A stretch of DNA of 64,000 bases from positions 1,426,001-1,490,000 of the forward strand of contig OZ241902.1 of NCBI GenBank assembly GCA_965203605.1. Reading direction: 5' to 3'. The position numbers were made by a program, and so were the translations under genes. The DNA comes from JAPOUP01 sp965203605 (GTDB taxonomy: Bacteria; Pseudomonadota; Alphaproteobacteria; Rhodobacterales; Rhodobacteraceae). This document shows, in pieces, positions 53,866-63,277 of the stretch (position 1 is its first letter; every line of letters begins with the position of its first letter). Below the pieces are notes generated by a model that searched no databases, was not told the DNA's origin, and worked only from the letters and a program-made list of their open reading frames with translations.

Positions 53866-54005
53866 AAGCATTACGCGATGCGCCCGCCCCAAGGAACCAC
53901 GCGAAGCTTTCGGGGCGCTTACAAAATATTCGCGCAAACTCAGCTTGGTTCATAATTTCCTGCCCAATACACCAATACAGAAGCGAGCATAGACGTGCGC
54001 ATACA

Positions 54006-54884
54006 TCAGTTTACCTCAATGATTTCAGACAATCCCATGGTCTCAGCCAGCTCATCAGTGCGCGCCCACCGATCACCGGGAATTAGAGCAATCACATTGG
54101 TGAATACCCTGAGAAAGGCCGCCCGACCTGCGGCAGCATCAAGGCTATCAGCCCGATCAGGGGTGAGTAGAGCGCGAATATCCCCCAGCAAATCCGGGCG
54201 GGCGAACTTCTCCAGCATCCGCTGCTCAGCCTCCGCCCGCAAGATAGCATGACCCTGTTGGCCAAGATATCGAACAAACAGCTCCACAACCCGATCGAGA
54301 TTGAGACCAGGAAGCGCATAGAGCGCATGATCGAGATCAAAAAGATCGCGCCCCTTATCGCGCTGTAGCAAAGCACGAAGCTTCGTCGCCATAAGCTCTT
54401 CAGGAGAGAACGACGCTATTGTTGTACTACCCGTGAACCATGGGTTTTCGACAGCGTACGGAATTGAGACCGGTGGATCGAACGGTTCGACCTCTGCGAT
54501 GTTGATCTCGACCTTCAACCGAAGCTGCGCGTTGGGATCATCCTCAGCCGGCACGCGAAAGCGCAACTTCGGCGCGATTGGACTTGCGGCATAATTGGCT
54601 TGTCCCAGCCATGGCTCCAACACTTCCCGCATTGCATCAAGGAGGGAGCCGATCGGGCCTGTGGTCGTCCGTACCAGATCGATGTCTTCTGAGTACCGCA
54701 AAGGTTCCGGAAAGATGATCTTGTTGAGCGCAGTGCCTCCGCGGAATCTGAGCTCTGCGCTCAGAAGGTCGTGATTGAATATCTCGACCAGCGCTCGCGA
54801 GATGATCAGGTCCTGCTCAATCTGCCTCGGTTCAGCCCATGGCGCGGTAATGCTCCAAGCCGTGATATTCGTCTCGGGAATCAC
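54006..54884 (-). CDS. AbiEii-type nucleotidyltransferase toxin
   Basis: 292 residues. The nucleotidyltransferase motifs are FRGGTALNKIIF (about 47-58), RYSEDIDLV (about 63-71) and KLRALLQRDKGRDLFDLDHA further on. These are the AbiEii/AbiGii hallmarks; the toxin transfers nucleotides to an RNA and halts growth. Its start overlaps the AbiEi stop by four bases (54881-54884). Confidence 0.88.
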   Translation of the reverse strand: MIPETNITAWSITAPWAEPRQIEQDLIISRALVEIFNHDLLSAELRFRGGTALNKIIFPEPLRYSEDIDLVRTTTGPIGSLLDAMREVLEPWLGQANYAASPIAPKLRFRVPAEDDPNAQLRLKVEINIAEVEPFDPPVSIPYAVENPWFTGSTTIASFSPEELMATKLRALLQRDKGRDLFDLDHALYALPGLNLDRVVELFVRYLGQQGHAILRAEAEQRMLEKFARPDLLGDIRALLTPDRADSLDAAAGRAAFLRVFTNVIALIPGDRWARTDELAETMGLSEIIEVN

Positions 54885-55705
54885 TGTTCGTCGACCTCGA
54901 TTGGGCGGCGGATAATGACGTGCCAGCGCGCGCTGCGTTCTCGATCTTCGCTGGCAGCGATGACGCAGCCTTCACGCGGCTCGAGCTCCACCCACGGCGC
55001 ATTGCCACTGTGGAGATGTCTCTCCAAACAGGCTGCAAGCTCTTCCTGGCCCAACAAGTCGAGCAGATAACCGAGGCGCTGGACGATGGACCGTTCGAAC
55101 TTCGGTAGCAGAGCCTCGAGACGCGTTGAATCAATCCGGGTACTAAGCTCGTTGAGCACGCTCGCCGTATGGCTGATGCCGCCACTCGCATGTGGATAAC
55201 GCACCAAATCCAGTGCGGTCAGCGCTGGCGACGACATTCGCATTGAACCGGTATCGATCTTTTTTTGCTCAATCCCCTGTTCGACGCCTTCCATGTCTTT
55301 GCGGAAGTAAAAGGCGAGTTTGGATCGCCCTGCGCGAATAGGTTTCCACTGCCGATCGGTGACGACCTGAAATTCCATTACAGCTTGGTGCGCCGCCCCT
55401 TGGAACTCTGCAGCTTTTAGAAGCGCAACATAGTATGGCCGCCCAGCGTCCTTCATCATGGCATCGATGTACCAACTTGGCGGAGGCGCTCCCCACTTGA
55501 GATACCGCGTGGGCGTGATGACGTAGAACCCTCGGCGTGGCGCGAAGACATGACCCCGCTTCTTCAGGCGCGCAGCTGCGTCAAGGAATGCCCCGTGGCT
55601 GACCCCCAAAGCCTCCATCGCATCCTCTCGCGTAAAGGTGGTGCGCCCGGTCGATGCCAGTTCTTCAACATAGCTCGCCAAAGCGGTGGTGCGCTCAGGT
55701 ATCAT
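54881..55705 (-). CDS. AbiEi-type antitoxin
   Basis: 274 residues. The N-terminal winged helix is TTFTREDAMEALGVSHGAFL, LKKRGHVFAPRRGFYVITP, and a C-terminal domain follows. AbiEi antitoxins repress their own promoter through inverted repeats. The repeat at 55701-55745 spans the start, fitting this. Confidence 0.85.
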   Translation of the reverse strand: MIPERTTALASYVEELASTGRTTFTREDAMEALGVSHGAFLDAAARLKKRGHVFAPRRGFYVITPTRYLKWGAPPPSWYIDAMMKDAGRPYYVALLKAAEFQGAAHQAVMEFQVVTDRQWKPIRAGRSKLAFYFRKDMEGVEQGIEQKKIDTGSMRMSSPALTALDLVRYPHASGGISHTASVLNELSTRIDSTRLEALLPKFERSIVQRLGYLLDLLGQEELAACLERHLHSGNAPWVELEPREGCVIAASEDRERSARWHVIIRRPIEVDEQ

Positions 55706-55745
55706 ATTGCAAAATCTGCTCGATCAGCGGCATTTGTAATATGAT
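55701..55745. promoter_or_regulatory. Inverted repeat over the abiEi start
   Basis: ATCATATTGCAAA (55701-55713) and TTTGTAATATGAT (55733-55745) are 13-base arms with one mismatch around a 19-base spacer. A good candidate for AbiEi self-repression. Confidence 0.6.
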
Positions 55746-55878
55746 ATTGGAATGCAGACAAGTCCAATATGGCTAAGTCCGCACAAAGCGCGGAGTTTCG
55801 CATATGATTATGGAGGTTGCGCTTGATGAAGGGCTATAGCCGCCGGAGGCAGTCATTTCTGGAACTCAGGTCTCGCAG

Positions 55879-56115
55879 CTAGACACCCTGGTCGTCAAAT
55901 ACTTCCGGCGCTTCGGCCCGGACGGAATTGCGCGGCAATAGGAGTTGGAAAGCGTTCAGGGCTGTCCCGCCCTTCAATGCCATGCGCGGCGCGACCACAT
56001 CGTCAGCCGCGAAGGCGTCGAGAACATCAAGTAGCCGAACCGTGGACTCCACCAGCTCCGGAACATAACGCCACTTATTGGCCAAGTCCAATATCCGCTG
56101 CCTCTTGATGTCCAT
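55879..56115 (-). pseudogene. AbiEii-type toxin, truncated N terminus
   Basis: 78 residues from ATG at 56115, adjacent to the antitoxin remnant. LKGGTALNAFQLLLPR is the first nucleotidyltransferase motif; the sequence then departs from the family before the DxD motif, and the rest is missing. Unable to act. Confidence 0.7.
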
Positions 56116-57099
56116 TCAGAACTCCATCATCGGGTCTGTGCCCTCGAACGACGTATTGAGCGCATCAGGCGGAAGATACACGCGCCAATATGGGTCGTAC
56201 ACCGCATATCCCGGTCTGGCTCCCAATGCGTGGAATTCCTGTCCGGACAGCATCCCCTGCAGCCGTTCGAGCGTCAGATGCGACACGTTGAGCTCCGTCT
56301 GCCACTGCTCCAGCCACCAGCCTACGACACCCACAACCGATCGGACCCCAAGGAGTTCCACATAGTCGGCTACCTTTCGGCAGTCGAAGTCGTCGACAAG
56401 GAACGGCGCGACATGCAAGCATTCGATGACCTCGTCCCCAGCGCGGTCGGTGCGGTGAAGGACGTCGACCAAGGTCCGCTCGAAGGATGTGACTTTCATC
56501 GGAACACCCTCCCTTTCGATACGGACCGTCAGGAAGTCCATCCTGCCAGCCTAGATCAAGGTTCGGTATGGCCTGACAATGTGACATGACTGGAACGGGA
56601 GCTTCATGGCTTCCGGTCGACCGTAGCTGATTAGATGGACCCGATTGTAGAGCACCGTGTGGGAGATTCCGTAAAGTTCCAGTGCTGTATGATATCCTAG
56701 CACTCCGTCTGGACGCAGCTTGCTTGCAATGATGCAATCCTCCACCGCGAAGCGTGATGGCGACGCATTACCGGTCACGATGAATACCTCGCGCGCAGCC
56801 CGCTTTATCCGACCCACCATGGCAAACTGCCGCAGAAGCGAACGCACCGCCTCCGAGTCCCGAGGCTGCCCCAGTGCCGCCGTAAGCTCAGTAGGGTTGA
56901 ATACCCGGTTGGCGTCAAGAAATCCCGCAGCCTGTTCGTGCAGTTCCCGTAAAGGAACCGCGCTCCGTTCTAGGAGATAGCCAATGGAATCACATCCTTT
57001 GCGGCCCGATGCATGGGACGCGGTGGACGGGCACAGCCGCCATTTGCCGGGTGCCGACGGACGGCCTGCCGACCCTGTTTCTGAGCGCTTTGACTTCAT
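56116..57099 (-). pseudogene. Second AbiEi-type antitoxin, split by an amber codon
   Basis: One frame encodes an N part (LLERSAVPLRELHEQAAGFL, VGRIKRAAREVFIVTG, GVLGYHTALELYGISHTVL) up to a TAG at 56551-56553, then resumes in the same frame (MDFLTVRIEREGVPMKVTSF, RTLVDVLHRTDRAGDE) to 56116. One base change at the stop would restore a protein of about 300 residues. The real start is unclear, probably near 56970; the upstream reading to 57099 looks non-native. The linked toxin is also truncated, so the system is dead. Confidence 0.7.
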
Positions 57100-57575
57100 T
57101 CAGTTACCGTCTCCCGGTTTCGAACCGCGTAAAGATGGATACCCCGGTCAAGGGAGCCGCGCCATGCCGCAGACCATGTAGGCCGCCATCGACTTCTGCG
57201 TGCCTCGGGCAGGCATGCAGATACTACTCAGCAGCCACCGTAAGGGATGAATGTCGGATCTGTCATCACAAATGCTACGCCGAAGCCCTCGTATATATGG
57301 CGAAATATCTCAATCCCTCGCTCCCTGGAGACTCTTCGTGCATGGCCTTTCGAGCAATCATGCTCCAAGAAACAGGTTACCACCGCCCATGATGCTGCAC
57401 TTCAAAATGGAAGTGCAGACGGAATATGGGCCAGATGGGAATGCAGACAATTAGCGCCGTTCAACTGCGGGGCCGCGCCCCTCCCTATCAATGGAATCAC
57501 AATGCCTGTTCGCGAATCGAATGCAGGAACCTCCTGAAGCCATGGTGTACCGATCACTGGAACCTGTTCCCTTGG
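57100..57575. other. Intergenic spacer with an IS30-end relic
   Basis: No gene recognised. At about 57370-57412 the sequence ACCACCGCCCATGATGCTGC, then ACTTCAAAATGG, resembles the right end of the IS30 elements at 886 and 34711, so a relic of a third copy is likely. Nothing else is identifiable. Confidence 0.35.
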
Positions 57576-58484
57576 TCAGGACGTCTGATACTCCTTCATG
57601 ATCGAAACAGCCACCGCCCGTAGCTTCTTTGCCGCAGGAGACAAAGACCGACCGCGATAGGTGACGATCCCAAGCCTCCGACTGACAACTGGCCCCGAAA
57701 TCGGGATTGTCGCCAGGTTCAGATCCTTGCGCGAAATTTGGATCAGGGACGGAATGGCGGCGATACCGACTCCTCGCCCAACCAACCCAAGCTGGGAATG
57801 AAAATGGCCGACCCTCAATTCGCTTGAAATCGACTCGTAGAGAACACCCAGATGTTTTCTCAGGAGTTTATTGGTGCCGCTTTCGGCTCTAAGTAGAATG
57901 AAATTCTCGTCCTTGACCGCACTCCAGGTAGTCGAGGCCATCCCCGCGAGTGGATGCGACCTGTGACAGGCGATGACGAAACGGTCGTCGATGAGTTCTT
58001 CGAAGTCGAGTTCAGGGTGTCCTTCCCCAAACTGGGCGAATGCAAGCTCGGACTGGCCGTTCAGAACTTTCTCGAGAGCCTGTGGGCTCGAATCTTCGTG
58101 AACGCGGACGCGGATGTCCGGATGCGCACCTTTGAATGTATCAATGATCTTGGGGAGCAGCGTATCGGAAATCGTCATGTTGCAGGAGAAGGAAACGATG
58201 CCGCGCCTGACCTTCACGATCTCAACGATGTCGTCCAACGACCGATGGTAGGCTCCGATGATACGGACCGCCCTCGGAAGAAACTCCATTCCCAGTGTCG
58301 ATACGGAAACCGAACGCGTGGTCCGATCCAGCAGCGGCGCACCCACGGAGTTCTCAAGTTTCTTGATACGTCGTGACAGGGCAGACTGGGTGACGTGAAG
58401 CTCTTCGGCGGCCAGAGCAAAGCTTCGCAGCTGCGCCACCGCGACAAACGCCGCAATTTCACCGATTGACGTGTCGCGAATCAC
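57576..58484 (-). CDS. LysR-type transcriptional regulator
   Basis: 302 residues. Helix-turn-helix at about 18-60 (FALAAEELHVTQSALSRRIK, LENSVGAPLLDRTTRSV), then a LysR substrate-binding domain. It is divergent from the TctC gene and probably controls the tripartite transporter and MmgE/PrpD genes. Confidence 0.9.
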   Translation of the reverse strand: MIRDTSIGEIAAFVAVAQLRSFALAAEELHVTQSALSRRIKKLENSVGAPLLDRTTRSVSVSTLGMEFLPRAVRIIGAYHRSLDDIVEIVKVRRGIVSFSCNMTISDTLLPKIIDTFKGAHPDIRVRVHEDSSPQALEKVLNGQSELAFAQFGEGHPELDFEELIDDRFVIACHRSHPLAGMASTTWSAVKDENFILLRAESGTNKLLRKHLGVLYESISSELRVGHFHSQLGLVGRGVGIAAIPSLIQISRKDLNLATIPISGPVVSRRLGIVTYRGRSLSPAAKKLRAVAVSIMKEYQTS

Positions 58485-58635
58485 CTTTTTTCATTCTCGA
58501 ATATCATCAATATCTGAATTTTTTGAATTTGTCAGAAATGTTTGATCCTGTCAACTTACCGGAACCGATCAACCCATGTTGCATTCCCCTCAAAAGACGC
58601 ATCGGGGACGGCAACTCACATAGGGAGGAACATCC
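58485..58635. promoter_or_regulatory. Divergent promoter region, LysR / tct
   Basis: An A/T-rich stretch with two AATATC repeats about 10 bases apart near 58500 and no gene. The LysR protein would bind here. A GGGAGG ribosome-binding site precedes ATG at 58636. Confidence 0.45.
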
Positions 58636-59726
58636 ATGCCAAATGACTTCAGAAATCTGTTGCTGGCGCTGCGGCCTTGGTTGCCGTTGCGGTTCCGGGC
58701 GCAGTACAGGCAAGCGACTTTACCCTGGAAGGCAAGACCGTCACCTGGATTGTCGGCTTCAATGAAGGCGGCGGCACCGACCGCCTGACCAGAGTCCTGC
58801 AAACCAAGCTGAGCGACCACCTGCCCGGCAATCCGAATGTCATCGTTCTGAACAAACCAGGCGGTGGCTCGGTCATTGCCTCAAACGACTTCCACAAGAA
58901 AGCTCCCACCGACGGCATAATGCTGATAATGGCGTCGACATCCACGCTGCTGCCGGTTCTCCTCGGCTCGGACATCGCTCGGTACAACCCGAACGAATGG
59001 GTAGCTGTAACTGGCTTTGCACGTGGCGCAGCCATGTATGCCATCAGCGACGAACTAGGTCTTGGCCATACTGACATGCAGGCGGACTATGAAGCCCTGC
59101 AGAACGCCAACATCCGTTTCGGTACAGAGACTCCGCTTTCCGCTGAACTGCTGGACTTTGTTTCCATGGAAATGCTGGGGATCGATGCCCGCTACGTCTT
59201 CGGTCTGTCCTCCAAAGACGCAGAGGCTGCGTTCCAACGGGCCGAGATGAACGTGAACACGGACAACACGCGCTCATATCTGAAGGATTACGGCGACGAC
59301 CCGAAAGTGAACCCCGTCTGGAGCTACGGTGTGATCGACGAAAACGGCGACCTGCAGCGCGACCCGGATCTGCCCGACGTTCCGACGTTCCCGGAGTTCT
59401 ACGCGGCCGTCAAGGGAATGGCACCGGAAGGCACGGCCTATGAACTGCAGCAGTCCCTGATGAATGCCAAGGTCATGCTGTCCAAGGCCGTTATGCTACC
59501 GAAGGGCACCCCGAACCACATTCGTGAGGTCTACATCGACGCTCTAAGAGCCGTAACCTCAGAACCTGACGTCGTTGCCGCATTGCCCCGTGAAATTGGT
59601 TCGATGCCGCTGAACTTCGGAGACGAGACCCAGCGGGCCCTGGCACTTGGCACCGAGATGGCGCCCGAAGTGCGCGAATGGGCCGCAAAGTTCCTGAAGG
59701 AACGTTTCGACACAGATCTCAACTGA
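58636..59726 (+). CDS. Tripartite tricarboxylate transporter binding protein (TctC/Bug)
   Basis: Bug-fold periplasmic protein. The mature part has TVTWIVGFNEGGGTDRLTR, VIVLNKPGGGSVIASN and a normal length of about 335. The ATG at 58636 has a good GGGAGG site but is one frame off from the rest. The in-frame codons before the TTG at 58677 read LQKSVAGAAALVAVAVPGAV, a proper signal peptide, with a TGA upstream. A single-base deletion (or sequencing error) near 58646 would explain it. If real, export is impaired unless translation starts at 58677. Confidence 0.82.
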
Positions 59727-59744
59727 GCGGGAACTGAAGTCAGA

Positions 59745-59775
59745 GTTGGGCGGGGCTTGGGATGCGCCGCCCAAC
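59745..59775 (+). promoter_or_regulatory. Intercistronic hairpin after tctC
   Basis: GTTGGGCGG (59745-59753) and CCGCCCAAC (59767-59775) are perfect 9-bp arms between the binding-protein stop and the permease gene. Same arrangement as at 4950 and 52094. Confidence 0.55.
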
Positions 59776-59880
59776 CCAAGTCACCTTCCAATCTTGGTCT
59801 GCCATTACCTGTCGCTCAGGTCTCGATACCATACGAGTTGACCGTAACCGCATCAGCAGACCGAACGCGGGGAAAGCGTA

Positions 59881-61854
59881 ATGTCGGAAATGGCACTCGT
59901 GGCTCTCGTCCAATTGACGTCTCTCGAAACAATGCTGGCATTGGTCGCCGGCGTCTTGATTGGTCTTCTCGTCGGAATATTGCCCGGACTGGGTGGAACC
60001 GCGGGCCTGGCCCTACTGCTCCCGCTGGTGTTCGGGATGGACCCCGATGCGGCCCTCGCCCTGATGATCGGACTCGTTGCAGTGACCACCACTTCCGATA
60101 CGTTTCCCTCGGTTCTCATGGGTATTCCCGGTACATCCGGATCCCAAGCGACGGTTCTCGACGGTTTTCCCATGACGAAGAAAGGGGAAGGCACCCGCGC
60201 CCTATCGATTGCCTTCGTCTCGTCGCTTGTGGGTGGCATCCTCGGCGCATTTGTATTGTCATTCGCAGTATATTTCGCAAAACCCATTATCCTGCAGATC
60301 GGATTTGGCGAGCAGTTCATGCTCGTCATACTGGCTTTGTCGATGGTGGGCATCCTGACCGGTGCCAACCTGTGGAAGGGGTTGACGGCCTGCTGTCTGG
60401 GCCTGCTTCTGGGATCTCTGGGATCCGCCCCGCTTTCCGGCGTCCAGCGGGCGACATTCGGCTCGGAATACCTGCTGGATCCCCTACCGTTGGTGGTCGT
60501 TGGCCTGGCCATGTTCGCAACGCCCGAAATCGTGAACCTGCTGCGACGACAGTCGAGCATTTCGGAAACCGGTAAACTCTCGGCCACTGGCTGGGCGAGG
60601 GGTCTAAAGGATTGGGCCAACAACTGGTGGCTGTCGCTGCGGTGTTCGATGATCGGTTCAATCATTGGTGCCCTGCCCGGCCTCGGTGGAAGCGTGGTCG
60701 ACTGGATCGCCTATGGACACGCCGTTCAGACGACGAAGAATCGCGAATCCTACGGAACTGGGGATCCCCGCGGCATCGTGGCACCCGAATCGGCCAACAA
60801 TGCCAAGGAAGGAGGTGCACTGGTTCCAACCCTGCTTCTCGGAATTCCCGGCTCCGGCAGCATGGCGATCCTGTTGGGAGGCCTCGTGCTGATCGACATT
60901 GAACCGGGCAAGGACATGATCGACAACAATATGGACAAGGTCTACCTGATGATCTGGTCCATCGCTGTCGCGAACATCATAGGAGCTGGCATCTGTTTCG
61001 CCCTGGCACCGCAAATCGCCCGGATCACCACGATCCGCTACACGTTGATCGCACCCTTCATGATTGGCATCATCTTCTTCGCAGCGTTTCAGGCAACGCG
61101 CAACTGGGGTGATCTGATCGCCCTTCTGTTATTGAGCATCCTTGCCATCTACATGAAGCGGTTTGGATGGTCGCGCCCCGCGCTTCTCATCGGCTTCGTT
61201 CTATCCGAACGTGTCGAAGCCTCCGTATATCAGACAGTGACGCTCTACGGGATCACGTTTCTGGAGCGCCCGATAGTCCTTGCCCTGCTGGCCCTGACTC
61301 TGGCGTCGATTGGACTGGCCGTCTTCTTCAAGCAGGCGAGTCCGGAATCTGTCACAGCTGAAGGGCCACACAGTCACCTGCGGAAGGGCCCCCAGTGGAT
61401 TTTCATTCTCGGTGTGATCGCTCTCGCACTCTACGTCTTTGCGGATGGGCTGCAGTACAACCGCCTGACCGGCCTGTTTCCGATGGTGGCGTCAATCAGC
61501 ACCTTGGTCTTCCTCTTTCCGATCACCGTAATGATGCTCACAAGATCCACACCATCCGAATTCTTCTATGATGCCGAGCGCAAAATGGAGCGACAGGATG
61601 GAAGGTCGGCGGAATTCTACATCGGCATGCTGTTCATCATGTTGCCGTTTTCCGGATTGGTTGGATTTGTTCTGGGAATTGCCGCGTTCATCACGGTTTT
61701 CCTGAGACGGGCGGCGCATCTTGACTGGTGGAAGGCCATTCTGGGCGGAGTCGGCTTTGTCCTGTTCCTTGGACTTCTTTCCAACCAGCTGACCCTGCGC
61801 TATCCGGTGGGACTGCTGCAGGAATTCGTAAATCTGCCCTGGCCTCTTCAATAG
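59881..61854 (+). CDS. Fused TctA-TctB membrane component
   Basis: 657 residues. Residues about 1-490 are TctA (VGILPGLGGTAGLALLLPL, MGIPGTSGSQATVLDG, IIGALPGLGGSVVDWIAYGH, LLGIPGSGSMAILLGG), and about 500-657 have four hydrophobic segments like the small TctB subunit. TctA and TctB are normally separate. The fusion would form the whole inner-membrane part of a citrate-type importer fed by the TctC at 58636. It ends in TAG. Confidence 0.85.
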   Translation: MSEMALVALVQLTSLETMLALVAGVLIGLLVGILPGLGGTAGLALLLPLVFGMDPDAALALMIGLVAVTTTSDTFPSVLMGIPGTSGSQATVLDGFPMTKKGEGTRALSIAFVSSLVGGILGAFVLSFAVYFAKPIILQIGFGEQFMLVILALSMVGILTGANLWKGLTACCLGLLLGSLGSAPLSGVQRATFGSEYLLDPLPLVVVGLAMFATPEIVNLLRRQSSISETGKLSATGWARGLKDWANNWWLSLRCSMIGSIIGALPGLGGSVVDWIAYGHAVQTTKNRESYGTGDPRGIVAPESANNAKEGGALVPTLLLGIPGSGSMAILLGGLVLIDIEPGKDMIDNNMDKVYLMIWSIAVANIIGAGICFALAPQIARITTIRYTLIAPFMIGIIFFAAFQATRNWGDLIALLLLSILAIYMKRFGWSRPALLIGFVLSERVEASVYQTVTLYGITFLERPIVLALLALTLASIGLAVFFKQASPESVTAEGPHSHLRKGPQWIFILGVIALALYVFADGLQYNRLTGLFPMVASISTLVFLFPITVMMLTRSTPSEFFYDAERKMERQDGRSAEFYIGMLFIMLPFSGLVGFVLGIAAFITVFLRRAAHLDWWKAILGGVGFVLFLGLLSNQLTLRYPVGLLQEFVNLPWPLQ

Positions 61855-61864
61855 GAACCTGAGA

Positions 61865-63277
61865 ATGGACATCGAACCCGCCAAGGAAGGCGTCACCCAC
61901 GAACTTGTCAGCTTTGCCGTCAACACACGGTTTGCCGATCTTCCGGGAGAGACCATCGAGGTCGCCAAGCGCTGCATCGTCGACGGGACCGCCGTGATCA
62001 TCGCAGGTTCCACCAAGCCCGCAGCGGTTATCCTGCGAAAGTTTGCGCGGGGAGTTTCTGGCGCATCTGAGGCGCGGACCTTGGGCAAGCACTCAATGAT
62101 GGTCCCCGTCCACCTCGCCGCACAGATCAACGGGATGTCAGGCCATGCGCTCGACTGGGATGATACGGCGCTTTCGGAAGAACGGGACCGATCCGTCCTG
62201 CTCCATCCCACAATCCAACCGCTGTGCGCGTGCTATGCTCTAAGCGAACAGCTGAACGCCTCGGCCAACGATTTCCTGACTGCCTTCATTCTGGGATTCG
62301 AGGTTCAGGTCAAAATTGCCGAATCCATCAGTTCCGAGCATTTCACGGGAGGCAGAGGCTTCCACACCAGCGGCACAATCGGAATCTTCGGTGCCACGAT
62401 CGCATCCTGTAAGCTGCTCGGTCTGGACTATGGACGGACCGCCAACGCGATGGCGATCGCCTCCACGATGGCAGCTGGGGTTGGGGCCAACCATGGCACA
62501 ATGTCCAAACCCCTGAACATGTCCCGTGCGGCAGAGAACGGCGTCACCGCCGCAAAGTTCGCCGCTCTCGGCATGGATGGCCCGGCCAATGCGCTTGAAG
62601 CCGGTCGGGGCTTTCTTGAAGCCTTCGGCGGTGGCTATGATCCGACGAAAATCATCGGCCGAATGGGCAACCCCTTTGCCATCGTCTACCCGGGAACTTC
62701 GATCAAACCCTACCCGAGCGGCGTCGTCGGGCATCCGGGGATGGATACAATGAAAAGGCTTGTCGAAAGGCACGACATCAGGCCCGAGAGCGTCGAAGGT
62801 ATCGAGGTCTTTACTGGATCGAACGTCATCAAGCCGGGGCCATTGCGGATTCTCCATGCCAACAACGAACTTGAGGCCAAGTTCTGCGTGGCCTTCCAGA
62901 TGGCAAGCATTGTGCTGCGCCGCAAAGCCGGCCTCTCGGAATTTGCGGACGACTTCGTCCAGTCGCCAGAATGTCAGGATATGTAGAAAAGGGTGTCCGT
63001 TTCCATCGACCCTGAGATCGATGCGCTTGGGAAGGGTAGAATTGTCTCGAAGATTCGTCTCACCACAAAGGACGGCAAGACCTTTTTTGAAGAATCGGAT
63101 CGGCACTACCGCGGAGGGCCGAGGAACCCGCTGACATACGAAGAGGTATCCGATAAGTTCCTCGATGCGACCCAGAATGTCCTCACCGGCGAAAGAGCCA
63201 GAAGCTTCCTTTCCTTGACAAAGAACTTCGAAACTCTGCCAAACCTGAAGGAACTTCTTAACACGGTGGCGGCTTGA
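61865..63277 (+). pseudogene. MmgE/PrpD family protein interrupted by an amber codon
   Basis: From ATG at 61865 the first 373 residues match the family (ALDWDDTALS, GRGFHTSGTIGIFGA, TIASTMAAGVGANHGTM reads here as AIASTMAAGVGANHGTMSK), then TAG at 62984-62986. The same frame continues KRVSVSIDPEIDALGKGRIV to 63277, completing a normal family length of about 470. MmgE/PrpD enzymes include 2-methylcitrate dehydratase. A GTG at 62993 could start the second part separately, but one enzyme is the likelier ancestor. Confidence 0.75.

Noticed and set aside
8063..62986. Genetic code change or pyrrolysine/selenocysteine use at TAG
   Set aside because: TAG closes several intact genes where reading on gives no family sequence, and no special tRNA or SECIS-like structure was seen.
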